A stretch of DNA of 64,000 nt, from assembly GCA_963728765.1 (NCBI GenBank), contig CAVSKX010000005.1, positions 62,001 through 126,000 of the forward strand. Reading direction: 5' to 3'. Positions 35,274 to 45,329 of the stretch are shown in pieces. The first letter of the stretch is position 1; every line of letters begins with the position of its first letter. Below the pieces are notes generated by a model. The model saw only the letters and a program-made list of their open reading frames with translations, was not told the DNA's origin and searched no databases. Source of the stretch: AC-32 sp963728765 (GTDB taxonomy: Bacteria > Actinomycetota > Thermoleophilia > Gaiellales > Gaiellaceae). Position numbers and translations under genes: made by a program.

Positions 35274-35903
35274 TCACGAGCCGCGGCCGATCCACTCCTC
35301 GCCGCCTTCGTAGACCTCCTTCTTCCAGAGCGGCACCGTTTCCTTGAGGCGGCTGATCGCGTCCTTGCACGCGGCGAGCGCGTCCTGCCGGTGCGGGGCC
35401 GAGACGGCGATCACGACGCTCGCCTCGCCGATGCCGAGGACGCCGACGCGGTGGTGGATCGCGACCGCGCAGAGGTCGTAGCGCTGGTCGAGCTCGCGCG
35501 CGAGCTGCGCCATCACGTCCTCGGCCATCTCGGCGTAGGCCTCGTACTCGAGCCGCGTCACCTCGCGGCCGCGCGATTGCCGTCGCACGGTGCCGGTGAA
35601 GGTCGCCAGGCCGCCCGCCCGCTCGTCCGCCACTTCCGCGGCCACGGCCTCGAGCGAGAGCGGCTCCTCGGTGACGCGGAACGCGCCGCCGGAGACCGGC
35701 GGGATCAGCGCGACCTCGTCGCCGTCGTGCAGCTCGCGGCCGGGCTCGGCGTACTCGCGGTTGACGGCGTAGAGCAGGCCTTCGGGCTCCTCGCCGAGCC
35801 CGAGCGCGGGCCACACGTCCGCGACGGTTGCGACGTCGAGCTCGCGCCGAGACCACCCCGCCTGCTCGCGCAGGCCGGCGAACAGCCGCACGACGACCGT
35901 CAC
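35274..35903 (-). CDS. moaDE: MoaD-MoaE fusion, molybdopterin synthase
   Basis: A single 209-residue protein joins both molybdopterin synthase subunits. Residues 1-73 are MoaD (VVRLFAGLREQAGW, ending PPVSGG, with Gly72-Gly73 where the thiocarboxylate forms). Residues from about 77 are MoaE (GGLATFTGTVRRQSRGREV, AIHHRVGVLGIGEASVVIAV, LKETVPLWKKEVYEGG with the active lysines). In the fusion GG is internal, so cleavage or a different sulfur route would be needed. GTG at 35903 overlaps the stop of the gene upstream (GTGA). Confidence 0.88.
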   Translation of the reverse strand: MTVVVRLFAGLREQAGWSRRELDVATVADVWPALGLGEEPEGLLYAVNREYAEPGRELHDGDEVALIPPVSGGAFRVTEEPLSLEAVAAEVADERAGGLATFTGTVRRQSRGREVTRLEYEAYAEMAEDVMAQLARELDQRYDLCAVAIHHRVGVLGIGEASVVIAVSAPHRQDALAACKDAISRLKETVPLWKKEVYEGGEEWIGRGS

Positions 35904-36463
35904 CAGATGTTCCCCGCGCCCGGCGTGTAGCTCGACGAGACGACGCTGTTCGTGAGCAGCGAGTCGCATTTCAGGAGGCCGCTGAACTCGGAGACGGCCG
36001 CGTTGACCTTCAACGTTCCGGCCTCGAGCTCGACGATGCTCGCCTTCACCGTCAGCCTCGAGGCGGAGTGGACGGTGATGCCGTCGGCGGCGAGCTTGAC
36101 GACGTTGCCGTGCAGGTCGCTCACCTCCACGCCGCCGGTTCCGTCGTCCAGGATCACGGTCGCCCCGTGCTTCGTCCGGACGAGCGTTCGCTCGGGCTTG
36201 CTTTCGGGCGGCTTCTGGGTCGAGCCCCAGAGCGCCCCGATGACGATGGGCTTGCGCAGGTCGCCGTTCTCGAATGCGACGAGCACCTCGTCTCCTTCGT
36301 CGGGCACGAACCAGGTGCCGCGCTCGTGGCCGGCGTCGAGCGTCGCCCGGCGCGCCCAGACCTCGTCGCCGAGCTCCGGCACGAACACACGCAACCGGCC
36401 GCGCCGTTTCGGGTCGCGTGGCTCGACCACCACCCCTTTGTAGACGGCGTTCTTCTCGCTCAT
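35900..36463 (-). CDS. Phage baseplate assembly protein V / VgrG-like spike protein, orphan
   Basis: A 187-residue protein with an OB-fold gpV domain (YKGVVVEPRDPKRRGRLRVF, WFVPDEGDEVLVAFENGD, PIVIGALWG) and a C-terminal beta-helix-like region (RTKHGATVILDDGTGGVEVS and after). This domain forms the spike hub of phage tails, type VI systems and extracellular contractile injection systems. No sheath, tube or baseplate gene is near. It precedes moaDE with a GTGA overlap. Confidence 0.8.
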   Translation of the reverse strand: MSEKNAVYKGVVVEPRDPKRRGRLRVFVPELGDEVWARRATLDAGHERGTWFVPDEGDEVLVAFENGDLRKPIVIGALWGSTQKPPESKPERTLVRTKHGATVILDDGTGGVEVSDLHGNVVKLAADGITVHSASRLTVKASIVELEAGTLKVNAAVSEFSGLLKCDSLLTNSVVSSSYTPGAGNIW

Positions 36464-36537
36464 CGCGGCCTCCTCGTCTCGATCCAGGTCGGGGACACCT
36501 TACGAGGGCGCGCTCCAAGGCCGCGTACGATTCGCCC

Positions 36538-38121
<1,584 letters not shown>

Positions 38122-38161
38122 CCCACCGCGCTTAGCGCTCCGTACGAGCGCCCCTCACTAC

Positions 38162-38241
38162 GGTTCGCCCGGCCTCCTCCCCGAGGCGAGCGTATCCCGG
38201 AAACACGCGCGCGTGTGTGACGCGGGTGTGACGGAAGCGTC
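38162..38241 (+). repeat. Dispersed intergenic repeat, family B, copy 2
   Basis: Aligns with 5166-5243 (see that entry). It lies just upstream of the glycosyltransferase at 38257, in the same position relative to a plus-strand gene as copy 1. Confidence 0.5.
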
Positions 38242-38256
38242 AAGCTTGCGCGCGCC

Positions 38257-39249
38257 GTGCGGATCCTGCTCGTCTCGCAGATGTACCCGGGCCCGGACGC
38301 GCCCGACCTGGGCGTGTTCGTCGCGCAGCTCGAACGCGCGCTGCTGGAGCGCGGCCACGAGATCGAGCGGGCCGTGCTCGACGCGCGCGCCGGCGGCAAG
38401 CGGCGCTACCTGACGCTCGCGCGCCGCGCGCGCGAGGCGGCCAGGCGCTTCCGGCCCGACGTCGTCTACGCGCACTTCCTCGTGCCGACCGGGCTGGTGG
38501 CCGGGTTGGCCTCCAGCGCGCCGCTCGTCGTCACCGCGCACGGCCGCGACGTGCGCAACGTCGGCGAAATCCGCGGCATCGCCGCGCTCACCCGGCGCAC
38601 GATCCGCCGCGCCTCGACCGTGATCGCCGTCTCGGACTACCTGCGCCGCGAGCTCGAGGCCAAGATTCCGGAGGCGGTAGGCAAGACGCAGGTGATCGAC
38701 TCCGGGGTCGACCTGGAGCGCTTCACCGTGGAGCCGGCGCCGGACGGCGGTCCGCGCTTCCTCTGCATCGGAGCGCTGACCGAGCGAAAGAACGTCGTGC
38801 GCCTGGCCGACGGCTTCGAGCGCCTGGCGGAGGGGACGCTCACCTTCCTCGGCGACGGCGACCTGCGCGGCCGCCTCGAGGGGCGGCCCAACGTCGAGCT
38901 CGCGGGCGCAGTCACGCACGACGAGATCCCGGCGCGCATTGCGCGCGCCCACGTGGTCTGCCAGCCGAGCCTGATCGAGCCCTTCGGCCAGGCGGCGCTG
39001 GAAGGAATGGCCTGCGGCCGCTCCGTGGTCGCGACGGCGATCGGCGGGCCGCCCGAGTTCGTGCCGCCCGAGGCCGGTGTGCTCGTCGACCCGCTCGACG
39101 TCGAAGCCCTTACCCGCGCGCTGCGCACTGCGGCCGCGCTGCCGTGCCCGAACCCCGCCGCGCGCGCTGCCGCCGAGCGGCACGATGTGCGCGAGCAGGC
39201 CCGGCGCGTCGAGGAGGTGCTCGAGCGCGCCGCGTCCGAATCGCGCTGA
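38257..39249 (+). CDS. Glycosyltransferase family 4-like protein
   Basis: A 330-residue GT-B enzyme. The N-domain starts RILLVSQMYPGPDAPDLGVF and holds VVYAHFLVPTGLVAG and TAHGRDV. The C-domain has FLCIGALTERKNV and the nucleotide-sugar binding segment QPSLIEPFGQAALEGMACG with the EX7E-like acidic pair. Donor and acceptor are unknown. GTG at 38257 is the family-like start; no ribosome site is visible. Confidence 0.9.
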   Translation: MRILLVSQMYPGPDAPDLGVFVAQLERALLERGHEIERAVLDARAGGKRRYLTLARRAREAARRFRPDVVYAHFLVPTGLVAGLASSAPLVVTAHGRDVRNVGEIRGIAALTRRTIRRASTVIAVSDYLRRELEAKIPEAVGKTQVIDSGVDLERFTVEPAPDGGPRFLCIGALTERKNVVRLADGFERLAEGTLTFLGDGDLRGRLEGRPNVELAGAVTHDEIPARIARAHVVCQPSLIEPFGQAALEGMACGRSVVATAIGGPPEFVPPEAGVLVDPLDVEALTRALRTAAALPCPNPAARAAAERHDVREQARRVEEVLERAASESR

Positions 39250-39288
39250 ATTTCGTTTCAACAAGCAAGACCCCCGCCGCCGTCTCCT

Positions 39289-39663
39289 ATGCCGAGCAAG
39301 AAGATCAGCGTCCTCATCGCCGACGACCACCGCCTGTTCGCGGAGGCGCTCGAGGCGATCCTCGCGTCCGAGCCCGAGATCGAGGTCGTCGGCCACGCGC
39401 GCAACGGGGAGGAGGCGGTCGAGCGGGCGTTGGCCCTGAGCCCGGACGTGATCCTGATGGACATCGCGATGCCCGGCGTCGACGGCGTGGAGGCCACGAA
39501 GCGGATTCGCAGGAAGCAGGACAGCCCGCGCGTGCTGATGCTGACCGGCTCGAACTCCCGCACCGACGTTGCGCGGGCGCGCGAGGCCGGCGCGGCCGCC
39601 TACGTCACGAAGGACCGCATCGCGGCGCAGCTGATCGAGGCGATCCGGGACCTAGCCGCCTAG
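39289..39663 (+). CDS. Single-domain response regulator (receiver only)
   Basis: A 124-residue receiver domain. It has the acidic pair in LIADDHRLF, the phosphoacceptor Asp in ILMDIAMPGVDG, the Thr in MLTGSNS, and the Lys in YVTKDR. It resembles the receiver of NarL/LuxR-type regulators but stops before any HTH domain. It may pass phosphate to another protein. No histidine kinase is nearby. A GC hairpin follows at 39671-39683. Confidence 0.88.
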   Translation: MPSKKISVLIADDHRLFAEALEAILASEPEIEVVGHARNGEEAVERALALSPDVILMDIAMPGVDGVEATKRIRRKQDSPRVLMLTGSNSRTDVARAREAGAAAYVTKDRIAAQLIEAIRDLAA

Positions 39664-39812
39664 GTAGGGGGCCCCGCCGGGGCAGCGTCCGCAGTCGCGC
39701 CCGTACCCTCCAGGTACCAACGCTCCCTGCGTCCTTGCCTCGGAACGACCATCGCGCCCCGTCGACGAGCACTGCCCCGGCGGGCCTCCTATCTGGCTAT
39801 TCTGGGCGCGCG

Positions 39813-40034
39813 ATGCTCCAGCTCGACGCCGTTATCCAGGTGCTTCTCTCTGCCGCGCTGATCGCGCTGATCCTGATGCATTCGGGCCGCGACACCGGCT
39901 TCGGGGGGATGGGCTTCACGCCCGCCTCGCAGGGCGGGACGCACATCGTCGAGCGGAACCTCACCCGCCTGACGATCGCGGTCGCGATCCTGTTCACGGC
40001 GAACACCGTTCTGCTCTTCCACCTGCTCCAGTAG
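39813..40034 (+). CDS. secG: Preprotein translocase subunit SecG
   Basis: A 73-residue two-helix membrane protein. The first helix (AVIQVLLSAALIALILM) is followed by the SecG loop GRDTGFGGMGF and a second helix (LTIAVAILFTANTVLLFHLL). It aids SecYEG-dependent export. TATTCT lies 9 bases before the ATG as a leaderless promoter. The next gene starts 3 bp after its stop. Confidence 0.9.
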   Translation: MLQLDAVIQVLLSAALIALILMHSGRDTGFGGMGFTPASQGGTHIVERNLTRLTIAVAILFTANTVLLFHLLQ

Positions 40035-40037
40035 CCG

Positions 40038-41237
40038 GTGCACAGCCGACGAGCGGCGGCGCTCGCCGTGCTCGCGCTGGCGGCCGCGGGCTGCAACTCG
40101 TCCTCGCCGAAGCGCGCCGTGCCGCTGCCCGTGAGCGGGCCTACGAACGTCGTCCGGGTGGCACTCGCCGACGTGCTCTGGCCGCTCGAGCCTGAGCGAG
40201 CCCACACGCGCGACGAGACCGTCCTTGCGCGAATGCTGTTCTCGACGCCGCTCCGCACCGACGTGAACGGCGCGGTGCGGCCCGGCCTCTGCACCAGCTG
40301 GCGCGAGACGGGCACCACATGGCGTCTCCGCTGCCGGCACGCCGGCGCGATCGCCGCGCAGCTGCGGCGGGCGAAGCTGTTCGAGCCGCGCCGCATCGAC
40401 GCGCCCGACGAACGCACGCTCCTCGTGACACCGCTCCGCCGCGACCCCGACCTCCCGTACCGGCTGACGCAGGTCGCCGCCGCGCCGCCCGGCGTGCCCG
40501 GCCCGTTCCGGCTGATCTCGGCGAGCCCGACCCGTGTGGTGGCGGAGCGGAACGGGATGCGCGTCGAGGTGCGGAAGCTGCAGCCGTTCCAAGCGCTGCG
40601 GGAGTTCCGTGCCGGCTGGCTGGACGAGGCGCCGGTCCCGCTCGGCGACATCCGGGCGGCCAAGCTCGACCGGCAGCTGGGGCCGGCGGTTCGCGTCAGG
40701 CGCCTGCTGGCGGCCGACGCCGTCGTCTTCTCGCCGCACGTCCCCGCCGAGGTGCGCGGCGTCTACGACGACACGGCCGACCGCGCCGATTACCAGGCGC
40801 TCGTGCCCGAGTTCGAAGCGCCGCCGGCGGAGGATCTCGCCAACCGCGGCAAGCCGAGCGCCGCCGACGCCGCGATCGCCCTCCGTGAGGCGCGCAAGCG
40901 AATCCCGTCTTTGCCGCGGGTCGCCGTGCACCTCGCCGAGCCGAACGACCCCACGCTCGCGTACGGCACGAACCTGCTCGTCGCGGGGTGGCGCGACCTC
41001 GGGCTCGGGGCGGTCGCGGGCGGCGGCTCGGACGCGAGGCTCGAACGCCTCGCGGCTCCGTACCCCCGGCTCGAGGCGCTGAAGCACCTCGCCGGCAACG
41101 GTGAGCCCGTCGTCCCGATCGCGTGGGTCGCCGATGCGCGCCTGGTCTCGCCGCGCCTGCGCGGCTGGCGCGAGGACGAGCTCGGCTCGGTCGATTACGC
41201 GGCGGTCAGACTCCGGGGCTCGAGCCCACGCCGGTGA
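40038..41237 (+). CDS. Lipoprotein, divergent peptide-type ABC substrate-binding protein
   Basis: A 399-residue lipoprotein with lipobox LAAAGC (Cys at about residue 19), GTG start at 40038. NVVRVALADVLWPLEPERAH, LARMLFSTPLRTD and LCTSWRETGTTWRLRCR resemble solute-binding family 5 proteins, but it is shorter than the usual 500-600 residues and no permease is adjacent. It overlaps the end of tldE by 32 bp. Confidence 0.7.
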   Translation: MHSRRAAALAVLALAAAGCNSSSPKRAVPLPVSGPTNVVRVALADVLWPLEPERAHTRDETVLARMLFSTPLRTDVNGAVRPGLCTSWRETGTTWRLRCRHAGAIAAQLRRAKLFEPRRIDAPDERTLLVTPLRRDPDLPYRLTQVAAAPPGVPGPFRLISASPTRVVAERNGMRVEVRKLQPFQALREFRAGWLDEAPVPLGDIRAAKLDRQLGPAVRVRRLLAADAVVFSPHVPAEVRGVYDDTADRADYQALVPEFEAPPAEDLANRGKPSAADAAIALREARKRIPSLPRVAVHLAEPNDPTLAYGTNLLVAGWRDLGLGAVAGGGSDARLERLAAPYPRLEALKHLAGNGEPVVPIAWVADARLVSPRLRGWREDELGSVDYAAVRLRGSSPRR

Positions 41238-42558
41238 CGTCGAAGCGCGCCGTCGCCACCGCCGGCGAGAGCAGCCCCGTCGGGTAGCGCTCGTCGTAGT
41301 ACGCGTTCTGGTTGATCAGCACCGGCTCTCGGGTCAGGCCCGGGAGCTCGGCGAGCAGCTGCGGCACGGAGACGGTGAAGCGCAGGTTCACGAGCGGGTC
41401 GGCGATCCGGCCGCCGCGGATGCGGAAGGTCCCGTCGCGCGTCATTCCGGTGACGATCCCCTCACGCGGGTCGACGATGCTCAGGTAGTGGAGCCGCGTG
41501 ACGTAGATGCCGTCGCCGAGGGTCTCCGCCAGCTGGGCGGGCGTGTCGGCCTCGCCGCCGGCCACCGAGAGCGCAAACGTCAGCGGGCCCCAGTGCCGCA
41601 ATGAGCTCGGCGGCCCGTTGCCGGTGGTCTCGCGCCCCGCGCGCTTGGCCGTCGCCCGGTCCCACACGACCCCGTTGAGCACGCCGTCTTCGACGAGCGG
41701 CACGCGCTGCTTCGGCGTGCCCTCGAAGTCGAAGGCCTTCGGGAACCCGCGCGGGTCGAGCGCGTCGTCGGCGAGCGAGAAACGCTCGTCGAAGACCTTC
41801 GTGCCGAGCTTGTCGAACGCGTAGCTCCGCTCCTCGAGCAGGCCCTGTGCGCTGAAGGCGTCGTACGAGAAGTAGGCCAGCAATTCCGCGAAGGCCGGAG
41901 GCTCGAGCACCGCGGGGTAGGAGCCCGGCTCGAGCTCGACCGCTCCGCGCGTGAGCTTCGCCTTGTCGACCGCCGCCGAGGCGGCGCCTGCGGGATCGAC
42001 GTCGGCGGCGCGCCAGCCCGTCTGCTCCGCGTAGCCGGAGGCGCCGTCGACGGCGGCGAGCGCGAGCACGGCGACGTCGGTCGTCGCCTGTGAGACGGAA
42101 AGGCCGGTCGTCGAAGCGAGCGCGAGCTCCGTGACGCCGCTCGTGAAGAAGCCGTACAGGTCGAGCTCGGACGCCTCGATCGCGGCGGCCGCGAGTCGCG
42201 CCTGGTCCTCGGCCCCGAGCGCCGCGGCCTCCTCGTCGTAGCCCTCGACGGGCGCGGCCTCAGCGGCCGGAGCGAGGCCGGGGAAGTCCGGATCCTCGGG
42301 CGCGGCGTCGGCGGCCTCGGCCGCGCGGGCGGCGAGCGAGCGCAGGCCCTCGTCGTCCGTGCGGTTCGCGGAGGCGATCCCGAGCCGGCCGTCCCGCACG
42401 ATCTGCAGCTCGACGACGTCGTTCTCGACCAGCGTGGGCTGGTGCACCTCGGAGCCAGCGAAGCGCGCCAGGCCGGACCGCTCGCTTTGGACCACGACCA
42501 GCGCCTCGTCGCCGTCGGCCGCGCGCAGCGCCTGCTCTGCGAGGTCTCGCGCGCTCAC
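41206..42558 (-). CDS. TldE/PmbA-like metalloprotease subunit
   Basis: A 450-residue member of the TldD/PmbA family, placed after tldD and overlapping its end by 4 bp. It lacks the HExxxH zinc motif, as expected for the TldE partner. ELQIVRDGRLGIASANRTDD, NGVVWDRATAKRAGRETTGN and GMTRDGTFRIRGGRI are family features. TldD/TldE process small peptides such as modified antibiotics or antitoxins; no such peptide is seen here. GTG at 42558. Confidence 0.88.
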   Translation of the reverse strand: MSARDLAEQALRAADGDEALVVVQSERSGLARFAGSEVHQPTLVENDVVELQIVRDGRLGIASANRTDDEGLRSLAARAAEAADAAPEDPDFPGLAPAAEAAPVEGYDEEAAALGAEDQARLAAAAIEASELDLYGFFTSGVTELALASTTGLSVSQATTDVAVLALAAVDGASGYAEQTGWRAADVDPAGAASAAVDKAKLTRGAVELEPGSYPAVLEPPAFAELLAYFSYDAFSAQGLLEERSYAFDKLGTKVFDERFSLADDALDPRGFPKAFDFEGTPKQRVPLVEDGVLNGVVWDRATAKRAGRETTGNGPPSSLRHWGPLTFALSVAGGEADTPAQLAETLGDGIYVTRLHYLSIVDPREGIVTGMTRDGTFRIRGGRIADPLVNLRFTVSVPQLLAELPGLTREPVLINQNAYYDERYPTGLLSPAVATARFDVTGVGSSPGV

Positions 42559-43988
42559 TGCCTGAAGCCGACCTGGACGTTGCGGAACCGTGCGGGCGAG
42601 GCGCCGTGCGAGACGTGCGCGTGCTGGCCGGGCTGGCCCTTGCCGCAGTTCGTGAGGCCGTGCAGCGTCCACTCCTCCGGCCCCGCGACCGCGTCGAGCG
42701 AGCCCCAGAAGACCGGCGTCTGCCCGGTGTAGGTCGCGTCGCGCAGCATCCGCCCGAGCTTTCCGCCCTTGATCTCCCAGGCGATCTGCGTGCCGAACTG
42801 GAAGTTGAGCCGCTTGTCGTCGATCGACCAGCTCTTGTTGGTCTGCAGGAAGACGCCCTCGTCGACGCCGGCGACGAGCTCGTCGAGTGAGCCCTCGCCG
42901 GGCTCCAGATGGAGGTTCGTCATGCGCACGAGCGGCATGCGGCTCCAGCTGTCGGCGCGCATCGAGCCGCCCGTGCCGCTGCCGATCCGCGCCGCGGTCT
43001 CGCGCGAGGTGAGGAAGCCGCTCAGGATCCCGTCCCGCACGACCGGCTCACGCCCCGCGGGCACGCCCTCGTCGTCGAAAGCGAAGGAGCCGAGGCCGCC
43101 GGGGGTGGTGGAGTCGGCGGTGATGTTCATGTGCTCCGAGCCGTAGCGCAGGGAGCCGAGGTCGTCCGCCTTGAGAAAGCTCGTCCCGGCGTAGGCCGCC
43201 TCGGTGCCGTAGACGCGGTCGAGCTCGGTCGGATGGCCGACGGACTCGTGCACCTGCAGGCCCGTTTGCTCCGCGTCGATCACGACGGTCGTGATCCCGG
43301 ACGGGCACTGGTCGGCTCGGAGGAGCGCCGCCGCCTGCTCGCCCACGCGCGGCGCCTCGCGCTCGAGCCCGAGCTGTTCCACGAACTCCCAGCCCGCCTG
43401 CGCGCTCGAGCCGCCGTGGGCGCTCGGGTAGCTGCGGATCTGGGTGACGCCGTCGCGAGCCGCCAGCGCGTCGACGCCGCCGCCGCACTCGACGATCTCC
43501 TGCTCCGTCGAGGCGCCGTCGGACGAGACGAAGAGTTTGTGCTCGCGCTGCGCGCGGACCGACGCGGAGGTGACCTTCACGTCCTCGTGCTGCAAGGCCT
43601 CCTCGGCGCGCAGGCAGAGCTCCACCTTCTCCGCGACGGGCACGGAGAACGGGTCGCGCCCGACGACGGTGTGGAACTCGCCGTGGGCCGGCTCGACCGA
43701 GGCCAGCGCGCGAACGTGCCCGCCGGGCGCTGCCTTCGCGAAGGCGACCGCCTTGCGCGCGGCTTCCTGCGCGCCGTTCGCGTCGAGCTGCCGCTCGCCG
43801 GCGAAGCCCCAGGCGCCATCGACGAGAACGCGCACGCCGATCCCCTGTGTCTCGCTGTCGTCCAGCCGCTCGACACGGCGGTTGCGCGTGCCGACCACTT
43901 GCGATCGTCGGACGACCACGCGCGCGTCCGCGTAGGACGCCCCCGCGCCGAGAGCTGCTGCGACCGCCTCCTCGCACAGCTCTCGCAC
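42555..43988 (-). CDS. tldD: TldD-like metalloprotease
   Basis: A 477-residue protease subunit. The zinc motif is HESVGHPTELDRVYG (HExxxH), preceded by TTVVIDAEQTGLQV. Downstream are EHMNITADSTTPGGLGSFAF and GMRADSWSR-type segments and the end LTNCGKGQPGQHAHVSHG. The frame stays open 89 codons further upstream, but GTG at 43988 has TAAGGT 8 bases before it and matches the family start. It pairs with the TldE gene that follows. Confidence 0.92.
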   Translation of the reverse strand: MRELCEEAVAAALGAGASYADARVVVRRSQVVGTRNRRVERLDDSETQGIGVRVLVDGAWGFAGERQLDANGAQEAARKAVAFAKAAPGGHVRALASVEPAHGEFHTVVGRDPFSVPVAEKVELCLRAEEALQHEDVKVTSASVRAQREHKLFVSSDGASTEQEIVECGGGVDALAARDGVTQIRSYPSAHGGSSAQAGWEFVEQLGLEREAPRVGEQAAALLRADQCPSGITTVVIDAEQTGLQVHESVGHPTELDRVYGTEAAYAGTSFLKADDLGSLRYGSEHMNITADSTTPGGLGSFAFDDEGVPAGREPVVRDGILSGFLTSRETAARIGSGTGGSMRADSWSRMPLVRMTNLHLEPGEGSLDELVAGVDEGVFLQTNKSWSIDDKRLNFQFGTQIAWEIKGGKLGRMLRDATYTGQTPVFWGSLDAVAGPEEWTLHGLTNCGKGQPGQHAHVSHGASPARFRNVQVGFRQ

Positions 43989-44048
43989 AGCGGCGTACCT
44001 TAGGTGATCCCTGGAGACAGGGGTGGCTCGCTGCGCGTCGCCACCGGT

Positions 44049-44096
44049 ATCAGACGGCCGCGTGGGCAAAGCACACACGGCCTCCTTGGTCGGCGC
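44049..44096 (-). repeat. Repeat family A, copy 3
   Basis: On the minus strand it has ggaggccgtg, ctttgccca and cgcggccgtctga, aligning with the copies at 8658-8695 (minus strand) and 14621-14656 (plus strand). The central gggcaaag/ctttgccc palindrome is kept. It lies upstream of tldD. Confidence 0.5.
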
Positions 44097-44168
44097 CGCC
44101 GAGTCGGCGTCTTGGGTGATCACGGCGCGACGAGGGCAGTTCGAAGGCGTGGCTACAATGGCCCGCGC

Positions 44169-44254
<86 letters not shown>

Positions 44255-44256
44255 TC

Positions 44257-44679
44257 GTGGAGCAGCGTCTCAGCCTCGTGACGCTCGGTGTCCGCGACCT
44301 CGGTCGCGCCCGGGCGTTCTACGAGGCGCTCGGTTGGAGGAGCGGGGCCGCGCCCGACGACGACGTCGTCTTCTTCCGCGCGGGAGGAACCGTGCTCGCC
44401 CTCTGGGGCCGCGACCAACTCGCGGAGGACAGCGGCGTCGACGACTCCGGCGGCTGGGGCGGCGTGACGCTGGCGCACAACGTCCGCTCACCCGAGGAAG
44501 TCGACACCGTGATGGCCGAAGCCGAACGCGCGGGCGCGACGATCACCCACCCGGCCGGCCCGACCTTCTGGGGCGGCTACTCCGGCGGTTTCGTCGATCC
44601 CGAAGGGCATGCCTGGGAGGTCGCGCACAACCCGCACTGGACGCTCGCCGAAGACGGCAGCGTCCAGCTTCCCGACTGA
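44257..44679 (+). CDS. Glyoxalase / VOC-superfamily protein
   Basis: A 140-residue VOC-fold protein: LSLVTLGVRDLGRARAFYEA (beta-alpha-beta unit), VFFRAGGTVLALWGRD, and the end GGYSGGFVDPEGHAWEVAHN, whose Glu is a possible metal ligand. The substrate is unknown. GTG at 44257 begins 2 bases after tRNA-Leu. With no room for a ribosome site, RNA processing at the tRNA 3' end would leave a leaderless mRNA. Confidence 0.88.
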   Translation: MEQRLSLVTLGVRDLGRARAFYEALGWRSGAAPDDDVVFFRAGGTVLALWGRDQLAEDSGVDDSGGWGGVTLAHNVRSPEEVDTVMAEAERAGATITHPAGPTFWGGYSGGFVDPEGHAWEVAHNPHWTLAEDGSVQLPD

Positions 44680-44761
44680 AACCCGGTGTCAGACACGCGG
44701 GCGAAAGCGTCACGCATTCGTGACCGAATCGTGACGTCTCGTCCCGGATTCGTATCGTGGC

Positions 44762-44797
44762 TTGACAGACGTAGCGTTCAGATGTATCGTAGCGATA
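44762..44797 (+). promoter_or_regulatory. padR promoter with a palindromic operator over the -10
   Basis: TTGACA (-35, 44762-44767), a 17-base spacer and TATCGT (-10, 44785-44790). The -10 is inside the perfect palindrome TATCG-TAG-CGATA (44785-44797), 1 base before the padR ATG. PadR regulators bind such dyads, so autorepression is likely. Confidence 0.7.
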
Positions 44798-44798
44798 T

Positions 44799-45329
44799 AT
44801 GAACGCTGTCACGCCCGCGCTGCTCGGCCTTCTCTGGCACAAGCCGCGCTCGGGCTACGACATCAAGACGGTGGTGGACCGCTCGACGCGCTTCTTCTGG
44901 GCGGCCAGCTACGGCCAGATCTATCCCGAGCTCAAGCGGCTCGAAGAGGAAGGCCTCGTCGAGGGCGAGGACCGGCCGAACGGCGGCCGTAGCCGGCGCG
45001 TCTACACGCTGACGCCCTCCGGCCGCGAGGCGCTCGTCGAGTGGTTGTACGGCAGCACCGTCACGATCGAGCTCCGCGACGAGTCGCTGCTGCGGCTCTT
45101 CTTCGCGGACGCGCTCCCGGTCGAGGACGCGCTCCGGCTGCTCGAGGGGCGCAAGTACGGCCACGAGCAGTACCTCGACGTGCTGCGCGAGATCCAGGCG
45201 CTGCCCGGCGGCCCCGACCCGACCTTCGTCGACCTCGTCTTGCGCTGGGGGATCGACTTCAACGAGTGGGGAGCGAAATGGTGCGAGGAACAGCTGCAGC
45301 GACTGCGCGCCGAGACGAAGGCAGCCTGA
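44799..45329 (+). CDS. PadR-family transcriptional regulator
   Basis: A 176-residue regulator. The winged helix covers residues 1-80: ALLGLLWHKPRSGYDIKTVV, ASYGQIYPELKRLEEEGLVE and RRVYTLTPSGREAL are typical. A C-terminal helical dimerisation region (Vir-like) follows. The gene for the membrane protein begins inside its 3' end, so the regulator probably controls both. The inducer is unknown. Confidence 0.92.
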   Translation: MNAVTPALLGLLWHKPRSGYDIKTVVDRSTRFFWAASYGQIYPELKRLEEEGLVEGEDRPNGGRSRRVYTLTPSGREALVEWLYGSTVTIELRDESLLRLFFADALPVEDALRLLEGRKYGHEQYLDVLREIQALPGGPDPTFVDLVLRWGIDFNEWGAKWCEEQLQRLRAETKAA

